Assembly: GCA_023055505.1 (NCBI GenBank)
Contig: JALIRH010000030.1
Location: 5,514,001-5,578,000 of the forward strand
Reading direction: 5' to 3'
DNA from: Callipepla californica brunnescens
Taxonomy: Eukaryota > Chordata > Aves > Galliformes > Odontophoridae
DNA length: 64,000 nt
Below are positions 54,889-64,000 of this stretch, piece by piece. Positions within the stretch are counted from its first letter, which is position 1; each line of letters opens with the position of its first letter. The notes below the pieces were generated by a model, which was not told where the DNA came from, made no database searches, and saw nothing but the letters and a program-made list of their open reading frames with translations. The position numbers and the translations under genes are program-made.

Positions 54889-55390
54889 TGTCCTGGTTTT
54901 ATGATTTGTAGTGGTATTCCGCATCATAACATCATGTAGTGCATTGAGAATGAAAGAGTTAATGCTGCAGAACCATGGATCACCGACAGTTCCAGGTATA
55001 CCTGTCTCAGGAGAGAAGAAGAATGACGTTAAGCAGAGGACTTTGCATTGTTTTGTATTTTTATGTTTTTTCTGCTCAGAGACTGAGTGCCACGAGATGC
55101 TCTCATTCCTGTGCGGATCAACCCAGCTGCGGATGCTCACTGCAGTCTCACTGTCAGCGTTTAGCGTAAGGCCTTCGGTTTATTGGACCCTCGCTCTTGC
55201 TCATTCTATTTGATTTATTGCTTTCAATTACAACTATATTGTGTATATTGTATTATAGGTATGTTGTATTATATTGTGCTATTTTGTTCTCCGATATCTT
55301 ATTTAGTAAATTAGTATTTCTCCTCAGATCATTGCCGCTATCTTCATTCTAGGTCCATCTCCTTCCTTCCTCCCCTCCCCCCCTCCCTTC
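54889..55390 (+). mobile_element. Divergent LTR related to the 5178 solo LTR
   Basis: Starts TGTCCTGGTTTTATG, and shares the GCGTAAGGCCTTCGGTTTAT block and the ATCATTGCCGCTAT region with 5178-5732, in order. The C-rich 3' end is decayed into a CCTT/CCCC tract, and no target duplication is clear. Confidence 0.65.
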
Positions 55391-56685
55391 CCCGCCTGAT
55401 GAGGCTATACATAATTTCATGTAAGGACTCCTCAGAGATTGCAACAGTAAGACAGTTATCTTGCTTAGTAAAGCTGTCAGAGTGGAGCATGTGTTTCGTT
55501 GCATTAAGGGAAGAGCGAAGGGGGTGCATTCCACATAACCTTAAGCAATCAGACACTTCAATTAGGAGAGAACAAGCAAGCAAGCGAGAATTTTTTGGGG
55601 GGAGGGGCTGCAAAAAGATTGAGGTGGCATAGTAAAGAGATAAGATTCATCTCACTTAAAATGAGCTGCCTTATATGCAACAGACTGAGTCTACTTGCAA
55701 TTAAGTCTGAGCGAGGCATTCAGATGAGCAAGTATGAATCCCCCAGTCCTGATTCATCTGACCCCTTAATACACCAGCAACACCAAGAAAAAGGGGATTT
55801 TTGAGGAAAGAGAGAAAGGAAGAAAACAACCAACCAACATCAAAACACATTTCATTTATTTTACACTTCCTTGAAGCATGAGTCTTTGCCCGAGGAGAGT
55901 GAGAGTTTGTGCTCAAAAATTAAAGTCATACAATACTGGAAATGTATTGATACATTTGCATAGCACAAGCATCAATTATCAGTAATTTAAGCAGATATTG
56001 ACACATCTCCATGTTTGTGGAATATTCACCTCCAGGGATGGTGACTCCACCGCCTCCCTGGGTGGGATTGCCTGTGGGAATGCAAAGGAGGTTTATTTTC
56101 TAACAAAACATTTTAGCCATTAATGCAACACCCGGACTGGCAATAATGAATAGGGAAAGAAATAATGAATAGTTATTAACGAGTAATTGCAAAGAGTCAA
56201 ACGCCTTAGGGCTTTTCTTCAGACCCATGGGCATCAGAGGGAGCACAGCTGTGTGCTGTGACTATAAAGCCATTGCCTTTGGAACCAAACCAACCCCTGC
56301 AGTCCCAGTTGGCTCTTGAAGAGATAAAGAATACCCAGAGCGTACAATGAAAGAAGATCTCCATCCTCTGTCGCACCATGTTCCTCCCCTATCAGCAGGT
56401 GGTGAGCGAGACAGCTCAGCTCATGGGTCCAGAACTGAATAGAGTTTAACCTCTGGTCCATGCACAGCACTACTAAATCCATGAGTGTGTGGGAAAGGAA
56501 GAGAAAGAAGACTTCAGACCAGGATGATGGACTACCAAGAAAGCTCCTGAAAGGGAGGTATGTCTTGAAGCTGATTGCATATATTTGCAGGATATTAAAG
56601 CTGGGGTTGCCTCCAGAAATAAAGTTATGGTGTGGAGTGAAGTTGGGGGTTTGACAGCTGGAGATCTGTTATTGCTTGGGTAGGG
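55391..56685. other. No gene seen; short CR1-like piece
   Basis: Mostly AT-rich unique-looking sequence. 56025-56090 (GGGATGGTGACTCCACCGCC) looks like an old minus-strand CR1 piece. Two short frames (56234-56482, 56460-56654) have no recognisable product. Confidence 0.35.
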
Positions 56686-57349
56686 CAGGGCAAATAACCC
56701 TAAGGAAAGCACTTCAAGGAAGTTAGTGCGAAAGGATGGTATATTTTTGGTAGGCTTTAAGTCGATGGTATACAAATAAATAGCAAAAGAGATTGGCTCA
56801 CCTTGATGATGGTTGGGGCTCGCCGATAACTCCACCAGGGAGGGATCTCCAACAAGAGATCCTTCCCTGCTGGTGGTCAGCCCTTAAATGGGGCCTTGGG
56901 AGAGGTGGAGTCAAACTCCACCCCTTCCAATCACACTCAGTTGTGCCCCTGCAGCTGACTCAGGGCTTGCCTCAGGTGGTCAATCAGTGGTTCAGGCCGT
57001 GATTCAACAGTTCCCATACACTCCACCCCTTCACAACATGAACCACTGATTAAGTAATTATAGGTTGAGCCCTCCTTAATACAGAGACCCAATATATCGC
57101 AACGTTTTACATAATAGACCGTCGCGATGTGTATCGATGTAATCTGGGATGAGTGATGATCATCATATGGCTCGTGTTCTTCCTTGGGCCAGTGCTCGGT
57201 GGTGTCTACTGGAAGCACGCAGTCATGTTGTGCAGGTCCGTCCTACTCTCCATCAGTCCCAGGTAGACCATCACCGGATGTTGCACATGATCTTATAGCA
57301 ACTCTGGAACTCAGCAGCATCATTTGGTTCCCTCCGGTGACTCACAGAC

Positions 57350-57884
57350 TCACGGGGAATAATATAGATGTTTCAAAGGTACCAAGAGGGGGAGGTCCGC
57401 TCTCCAGGGTAAGATACAGGCCGTATTCCTGTCTTGGGTCAACACTTCAGCTTGTACAGGGGCATGCCCTGGCCGCCTGTACCAAACTTTTCGCCCCGAT
57501 GTCTGTGGCTGCACGATTATATCAGGCACTAGAGGGGGTGTCCTGATCTGCCACAGGGACATGATAGGGGTTCCTTTAGGAATAAAGACTGGAGTGTTGA
57601 CCACAATATCAGTAGGCCATGTACCAATCACTGGAGGGACTACCGAACCTCCCACCTCCAACAATCTCCCCCAAGGTGCAAGTAGGCCACACCATCGTGG
57701 TCCTACCTGCACCTTCCAAGACCATTTATTTTATTGGTGCCTGGTCTTAGGTTCTCAGGGGCAGGGAGCAGAAGATTGTTCTCACGGCCAGTCTGAGGTC
57801 TTACCTCATTATCTGTACCTGTAATTTGGATCCTAAGTGGGGAGGCCCATATTATTTGCAACATTTTCAAGGCACTGGGTCTGC
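57350..57884 (-). pseudogene. ERV-L dUTPase, best-preserved copy
   Basis: The frame runs through LLAPWGRLLEVGGSVVP, DIVVNTPVFI, the QTSGRKVWYRRPGHA then QAEVL tail, and HLYYSP before its stop. It follows the integrase region with an intervening linker, as in ERV-L genomes. It lacks the TGA that both pol-less copies share. Upstream frame continuity with integrase is broken. Confidence 0.6.
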
Positions 57885-57965
57885 CATCTCTAGGTCTTTC
57901 ATTCAGATCTCAAAGGGTTTCGTGGAGTCTCTTCGTCCACCCCTGCAGAGACTGAGAGTCTGTCT

Positions 57966-59507
57966 TCAGGGCAGCCTTGAGAATGCCATTATAACGCTCA
58001 ATGAGGCCTGCCCCGTTGGATTGTATGGCAGGTGGAATCGCCACTCAATATTGTTCTCTTCTGCCCTGCGTTGTATCATTGCACCCGTGAAATGAGTCCC
58101 TTGGTCGCTCTCAATGACTTGTAGTGTCCCGTAGGCAGCCATCGATCTCGTGAGCACCTTGATGGTATATGCCTGGTTGGCTTTTGGTACTGGATAGGCC
58201 TGCATTAACCCACTTGCGGTGTCAACACAGGTTAGGGCATATCTCGCTCCCTCAGACCGAGGGAGGGGCCCAGTATAATCAACCTGCCATCGCTGTAGAG
58301 GATTGTGTCCTCTAGCAAGATGGGCTGTAGTTTCAGGCAACGACCTCGGTCTCATTCTGGAGCAGGCATCACAGTCTCTGCATGCTTGAGCTACGTCCGA
58401 TAATTGTACGGGCAGTCCCCATGCTTTGGCAGCTGCCCACATGGTCTTCTGTCCAGCATGCCGCAGCTTTTGATGTAACCAGTAGGCAATGTTCTCAGAT
58501 GGTGAGTTCTCAGCCCATCTAACTCGGGCCAGTGTGTTGGCTTCATCATTTCCTGGTGACTGTAGGGGTCGGTGACCAGAAACATGGTAGACACGTACAG
58601 TTCTGTGTTTAACTGTATTCCATATGTCTAACCACATATCTTTGCCCCAGATCGGTCGGGAGTGGATAGTCCAGTCCTGGGTAGCCCACTGTGTGATCCA
58701 AAGAGTGAGCCCCCGGTACACAGCCCAACTATCTGTGCAAATATTCAGGATACCGTCACCAGGTTCTTTGGTTATAACCATCCATACGGCCTGCAGCTCT
58801 GCCCACTGGCTGCTTTGACCATCCCCCTCTTCAAACCATATTGTGTCTGTAGCAGGATGGTATGCTTCTGCTCTCCACTTACTTGGGTTGCCCTTGCTGG
58901 ACCCATCCGTGTACCAGGCATCTTCAGGAATGGGATATTCTCCTTCCTGGACGGGACTCTTCTCTGGCAGAGCAACCAAGGTTTGTTTTGGTGCATCACT
59001 GTGATACATCACTGGGCCTAGAATCTTTTGGAGCTCTTTCTACAGTGGTGAGGAAGACAGACTACTCCTCAGGCTGAGATAGGCAACCCATCGTGCCACC
59101 GTCTGTGCCTGGGCCACCCTTGTCTTAGGGAGGTGGGTCAGATCTCTTACCCACCCCTGAATTGGAAGAGTGGTCTTAACTATGACTTCAGCTATCTGGG
59201 TTTTTGGCTCTACTGCTTGTAATGCAGTATAGGCAGCCAATAGCTGTTTTTCAATCATACTATATCTTTCTTCTGCTCCATGCCAGACCCCAGACCAAAA
59301 TCCAATGGGGGTCCGAACAGAACTCTGACGTTGCCACAGGCCCCAGCCAAAGCCATCCTGAGTAAAATGAACATCCAATTCAGCTGGGAGGGTAGGATCG
59401 AATATACCCAATGCCTGGGCTTGTTTCACCGCCTGTTTTACCTGCTGGAAAGCAACCTGTTCTGTTGTCCCCCAGTCCCATTTGAAAATGCTCCAAATGA
59501 AAGACAT
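57966..59507 (-). pseudogene. ERV-L RT connection, RNase H and integrase, one stop and one shift
   Basis: From ATG 59507 (leader codons MSFIWSIFKW, then RT-connection sequence with LDVHFTQDGFGWGLWQ) to 57966, one frame is interrupted only by TAG at about 59040. RNase H: WYTDGSSKGN, QWAELQAVWM, CTDSWAVYRG, HVSGHRPL with a late Asp. Integrase: His-His-Cys-Cys zinc region (LHQKLRHAGQ to CRDCDAC), core Asp in RWQVDYTGPLP, core Asp in IESDQGTHFTGA. Just before the catalytic Glu a one-base loss (about 58012) shifts the frame, and the Glu lies in the neighbouring frame. Intact relatives copy and integrate proviral DNA. The style matches HERV-L-like class III. Confidence 0.8.
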
Positions 59508-59909
59508 GGTAAGTTACTGTATATGCGTATATATATATGTATATTCTTTTTTTAAAGCCTGCCTGGCTCGCCAATTGTAAGGCAAATAACCCCAAGGAAA
59601 GCACTCAAGGAAATAGTGCGAAAGATGGTATATTTTTGGTAGGCTTTAAATAGATGGTATACAAATAAACAGCAAAAGAGATTGGCTCACCTCGATGATG
59701 GTTGAGGCTCGCCAATAACTCCACCAGGGAGGGATCTCCAACAAGAGATCCTTCCCCGCTGGTGGTCAGCCCTTAAATGGGGTCTTGGGAGAGGTGGAGT
59801 CAAACTCCACCCCTTCCAATCACACTCAGTTGTGCCCCTGCAGCTGACTCAGGGCTTGCCTCAGGTGATCAATCAGTGGTTCAGGCCGTGATTCAACACT
59901 TCCCATACA

Positions 59910-61111
59910 GGCACCAAAGGGGGTGTCCTGATCTGACACAGGGACATGATAAGGACCCCTTTAGCAATAAGGACTGGAATGCTGACCACAATATCAGCAG
60001 GCAAGGTACCAGTAACCAGAGGGACTACCGAACCTCCCACCTCCAGTAATCTCCCCCGAGGTGCAAGTAGGCCACATCAGCATGGTCCTACCTGCACCTT
60101 CCGAGACCATTTAATTCTATTGATGCCTGGCTTTAGGTTCTCAGGGGCAGGGAGCAGAAGATTGTTCTCATGGCCGCTCTGAGGTCTTACCTGGTTATCG
60201 GTGTCCATAATCTGAATCCTAAGCAGGGAGGCCCATACTGTTTGTAACATTTTCAGGGCACTGGTTCTGGCATTGTAGCCTGCGACACCTGTGGATGTTT
60301 CTTCCTTCTGTTAGGCACTATAAAGTCAGCCAGATTCCAGGTTGTTGTCGGTGCTGCCTGTATTATTCGTACTCCCCATTTTCTGGGAGTACTCTGAAAT
60401 TTTTGATCATTCCTAAGCTGTTTCCAGAGCTGTAACAAAACATGGTTTGGTTGCCCATCGATTTTAGCAAAGGCAACCCCGGCCCATATAAGATCATTGA
60501 ACATGGCCTTCCGGGATACCCATATGGGTCCTGATCGGGGTATCTGGGGGACAGGCTTCTCAGTTTTCATTGGGAATGCCTCAGCTTCTTCTACCATACG
60601 GACACTGCGCCTAGTTCTTATGGGCTCTGTTTCCCCAAGGTCTGCCACCAACTGGGCTGCCTGTTGGACGACAGCCTCCGAAGCCACCAAGGGGTTTAGT
60701 ATGGAGACCAAAGTCCAAGTTTTTTGGTTACTAATGTGCCCAGTTGTTGTTCCAACCTTTCAATTTGATCTCTTAACAACTGATTTTCAGATTCTATGTT
60801 AGTTATTTCCAGTTTATGTAAACCCATTATTAGAGGCCAAGCCACAGCAGAAGCAGCTAGCTGACGTTCTTTTGTAACTAGTATGTCCTTATCTAGACCC
60901 TGTCAGCCGGGCTGGAGAAGAAGAAACACTCCCTGTAACCCACAGGGGTCCCCATTTTTCAATAACAGTGGCAAGACCATAACAGGATGATCCCATAAAT
61001 CCAGGAAGTTGACCAGGAATTGTTTGGTTTAAGGGAGTGACGTTCTCACTCCTGCCCTATTTGAAAATGTTCCAAATGAAGGACATGGATAGTTATTGAA
61101 TATGTGTGTAT

Positions 61112-61143
<32 letters not shown>

Positions 61144-61499
61144 TAAGCCTGCCTGGCACGCCAATTGAAGGGCAAATAACCCCAAGGAAAGCACTCAAGG
61201 AAATAACGTGAAAGGAGGTATATTTTTGGTAGGCTTTAAGTAGATGGTATACAAATAAACAGCAAAAGAGATTGGCTCACCTTGACGACAGTCGAGGCTC
61301 ACCAATAACTTGACCAGGAAGGGAACTCCAAGAAGAGATCCTTCCCTGCTGGTGGTCAGCCCTTAAATGGGGTCTTGGGAGAGGTGGAGTCAAACTCCAC
61401 CCCTTCCAATCACACTCAGTTGTGCCCCTGCAGCTGACTAGGGTTCGCCTCAGGTGATCAATCAGTGGTTCAGGCCGTGATTCAACAGTTCCCATACAG
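59910..61499 (-). mobile_element. Second pol-less ERV-L copy, minus strand
   Basis: 5' LTR 61499-61166 (334 bases), T/A-rich leader, coiled coil (60830-60725), gag C-terminus (60711-60265), then dUTPase from about 60268, cut at 59911 where the neighbouring LTR begins. The gag capsid region is missing: AAAAACTTGG runs straight into ACTTTGGTCTCC at about 60720, an approximately 690-base deletion compared with 19030-19720. The gag-dUTPase join and the TGA at 60079-60077 are the same as in the plus-strand copy. Confidence 0.75.
60250..60830 (-). pseudogene. ERV-L gag with capsid deletion
   Basis: The coiled-coil start (ESENQLLRDQIERLEQQL) is joined out of frame to the C-terminal gag block (VVQQAAQLVADLGE, AGVAFAKIDGQPNHVL, WNLADFIVPNRRKK), which is open for 152 codons. 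The capsid region is deleted, so no functional Gag can result. Confidence 0.7.
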
Positions 61500-62129
61500 A
61501 TGGACAATGGTCCCTCCTCACATTGCCAGGTGATTGCCAGCTCCCTCAAGGCATGGTTGTGCACCAAATTCCTCCAGGGAGAGTCATAACCAATTTCTCC
61601 CAACAAAATGGGAACTTTAGTTGTTGTTTTTCCACAGACCTCAGGTTTCCACAAGTTATTTTAATCATTTGTCTAATCTACCAATGATTACAATTTTCAA
61701 CAAGTTTCCTCTGCAGTTTCCCACAGCCAACTCCTCCATGTCTGGAATGTCTGGAATGTACAAACTGCCATCGCACACTGTAACGCACACACTGCTGCAG
61801 CTACAAAAGTAAAAAGCAAAGCTTAACACACTCTGCAGACCTGCCACATACACACAACACAGAGAGAGGAAAAAAATGACATGCTTGGTACCTTCACAGT
61901 ACTACTCACAGCCATGTTCACAGACAACATCACAACCGGCAACCATAACACAACACAGTTCCCAATAGCCCTAGCTCTTCAGTTTCTCCTGGGGGTCTGG
62001 AATCTCTCAAGCACACCCTCACCACCTTACTTTCAGGAAAATGTGGAGCCCGGGGGGCCCTGCATCTCTCAAGTACTACTCAAACACCAGTTCTCTTGGT
62101 GGGCTTTTCTCTAGAACCCCCTCACCATG

Positions 62130-62560
62130 TTATTTCTGGGAAAAAGAACCCATTGCACACATGGGTCATCTCCATAACTGCATGTGGGGAACTACTCGGG
62201 GATCCCCTCACCCTTACTCTCCGTACGTGACAAGCTTCTGTCACGCTTTTGCAGGGGCAGTAAAAAGGAATGCATTGCTGCAATGCAGGGAACATGCAGC
62301 TGGTCCCAATGGAGCCTGGATTGGGGGGAGCTCCTTGAGAATCACTCAGTGTGATGTTAGAAAGCAGCATCCCTTTATTCCTCAAGGTGCGCACTGGGCG
62401 TCTTGACAAGCAAGCGCACCCTCGCAGAGTTCAGGTTCTGCATTTGAACCGTTCAGACAGACATCTGCTGTACGCTGGCATACATAGCCCTTCTTTTTCA
62501 AGGTCTCACAGGTATGTGCTAATGTCCCTTTGGGCATGCTCAGTGGTATTCAGGGTTGAG
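62130..62560 (-). mobile_element. Inverted copy of the D/E-specific LTR-like insertion
   Basis: Reverse complement of 49970-50395, including TTTATT at 62373 and GATGTTAGAAAGCAGCATCC. Its presence in both arms places the insertion before the D/E duplication. Confidence 0.5.
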
Positions 62561-63389
62561 TGCCCACCGACTTCTTCCCTTTTTCCACCATCAGCTTCAT
62601 CCCTGAAACCTCTGACTCACTTGCATCCACTTTTTCCCAGTTTGGAAGATTTCCATTGATTATGAGACCACAGCACACAGCTTTTAAAAACAGTGTATAT
62701 GGAACCTGAGCAAAATGTGCTTGCACGTATTGAGGCAATAAAGTATTCTATTGTGACTCCAGTGTTTCTTGTGAGGCAAAACCATTGAGGCAGAAAATAA
62801 AATTCAATTACGTTCCCAGTGCAGAATTACTGGGACTGTTCACCCACAAAAGCTGAAATGGAAAGCTTTAGAAGTAGCACATATGCATTCTTTTTGCTAA
62901 GGTAGTATACCAGTTCTTCAACTAATGTATTAATCCCTATGGCTAAGAAAACCAACCTATATCACCTGTATACAAACTCCCATGTATGCTGAGAGCAGTT
63001 CCTTCTGGGTGGCCTTACAGACTGTAGATATACACCAGCGAACATCAGAGCCGGCCCACGTACAGTAGAGATGGTCACCATGCTCACGCCTTCAAAGGAA
63101 GACCTAACAGAGAAACCGGGAGAAGTGGTTAGGACAAAACTCAACCAGCTGCAGGGAGATGCTGTCCTCTGGACCAGGGCAGACAGTGATTGCCTCTTGC
63201 TGAGACATGCTCAGGGCTGAGAGGAGTTAATGGAAAGAAATAAACAGTAAGTAGAGATGCCTGAGGACACGGATGTGCAAATGTCCCGAGCAAAGGAAAC
63301 AAAGACACCGCAGAAAGCAATGCTTCATTAGCATAACAAAACTCAGCCCCCACCCTTCTTTAACTGCCCCCTTTACTCCCTCCCCTCCT

Positions 63390-63668
63390 CCTGTCCCCGG
63401 GAGCAGATGTGAGCTGAGAATGAGCGGTGAAAGTGCCCGAGGCCTGGCAGCCGGCTCGGGGCGTGCTCGCTGTGGCACCTGAGCCTGTGCTGAAGCAGCC
63501 AGAGCCTGGCTGGAAGCCATCCGGGCAGCACCGCGGTGGCAGGAGGTGCACCAAGGCCGTCCTGCGGCCAGCTCCGGGCTGAGGGCACTCGGCATCCTGT
63601 GCTCTGCGCGACTCCAAGGAGCCCGGTTGCCTGCAACAGAGCTGGGAGCAGCCTGCTCTGCACCCAAG
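63390..63668 (+). promoter_or_regulatory. GC-rich first exon and promoter of a further gene unit (copy E)
   Basis: Plus-strand first-exon block ending CACCCAAG|GTAGGTGCC at 63668, the same as copy B. The octamer (ATTAGCAT at 63327-63334) and a C-run tract (63365-63395) lie upstream. The coding exons would lie beyond the window end. It faces copy D head to head across about 14 kb. Confidence 0.6.
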
Positions 63669-64000
63669 GTAGGTGCCCTTCGTGGTTCGTGCAGAGGAGC
63701 ACACGCTGCCAGCAGCACCGGGTGGGACCCTGGTCCCAACTCCATGTGCTGCCTGGCACGGCAGCTTTGCTGTGAGCACAGGAGGTCAGCGTACTCTGCT
63801 GCCTGGTTGTACCACCATGATACAGCGCAGCTCCCTCTGTGGACAGCACGAGAGGACCTTGATGCGCAGGTCAACACACATGGATTCCTATAAGCTTTAA
63901 AATACCTGGTGCTTTCTCTTGTGGGTCTTCATGGAAAGACTCTAATAAGCGGGGAATTGCCACTGTGTCAGCCCCTGAAGTACTGGGGACTGGGCGGTCT

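Larger units (their letters stand above)
56686..59909 (-). mobile_element. ERV-L provirus with gag-protease-RT deletion
   Basis: Minus-strand order: 5' LTR 59909-59576 (334 bases, TGTATGGG...TTACA), leader, then directly the end of RT, RNase H and integrase (59507-57966), dUTPase (57884-57350), polypurine GAAGGGGTGGAG (57032-57021) and 3' LTR 57020-56686. Gag, protease and most of RT are missing. A TTGGCGAGCCAGGCAGGC stretch after the 5' LTR is the PBS position, but I cannot match it to a tRNA. The 5' LTR sits directly against the truncated dUTPase of the next provirus. No target duplication was found. Confidence 0.75.

Noticed and set aside
59560..59580. Assignment of a tRNA primer to the ERV-L PBS (TTGGCGAGCCAGGCAGGC)
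   Set aside because: I could not match it to any tRNA 3' end with confidence.

Overview
The window is from a bird genome. It holds a complete-looking CR1 LINE plus many CR1 fragments, class III (ERV-L type) proviruses with a dUTPase domain, a provirus primed by tRNA-Trp, and several solo LTRs. These surround a small cluster of KRAB-C2H2 zinc-finger genes. I cannot name the species. A palindromic amplicon, for example on a sex chromosome or microchromosome, would fit but is only a guess.

The backbone is one gene unit copied several times, mostly in inverted pairs. The unit has a GC-rich non-coding first exon with a clean GTAGGT donor, a short ATG exon encoding MASAHPSQ, a 127-base KRAB-A exon, a 111-base KRAB-B-like exon and one large zinc-finger exon. 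Copy A (minus, 1-3400) and copy B (plus, 6640-11900) lie head to head around an inverted-repeat centre that carries a solo LTR. Copy C (minus, 25638-30670) is followed by a second inverted-repeat centre and then a direct duplicate of 3378-5732. Copy D (minus, 44961-49130) and copy E (plus; only its promoter and first exon, from about 63390) are separated by about 10 kb of retroviral debris. C (424 codons, 8 fingers) and D (396 codons, 7 fingers) are intact in the DNA. A has a nonsense codon in its first finger, and B has a one-base deletion that cuts the fingers off from the KRAB part.

Between the gene units lie the following. 12.0-14.0 kb is LTR and flank debris. 14.0-18.9 kb is a CR1 fragment followed by a 4.5 kb CR1 with one frameshift in each ORF. 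18.9-21.8 kb is a plus-strand ERV-L copy with gag and dUTPase but no pol, fused to an RNase H fragment of another retroelement. 21.8-23.8 kb is CR1 mosaic. 23.89-24.03 kb is a 58-bp foldback. 35.1-43.7 kb is CR1, ERV-L gag-pro-RT, a 5 kb tRNA-Trp ERV and CR1 again. 51.4-61.5 kb holds an ERV gag, a TCCA/TCCC satellite, LTR pieces and two minus-strand ERV-L proviruses with complementary deletions.

The KRAB-zinc-finger proteins would be nuclear DNA-binding repressors. The family commonly targets retroelements, so the mixture of KRAB-ZNF genes and ERVs fits a genome-defence locus, though nothing here shows the targets. The most unusual signals are a pol-deleted gag-dUTPase ERV-L lineage with the same junction at two loci, a possible alternative N-terminal exon that splices in frame to the KRAB protein in copies B and D, the foldback insertion, and the conserved G-rich/octamer promoter block. 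All splicing, expression and family assignments are inferred from sequence alone.
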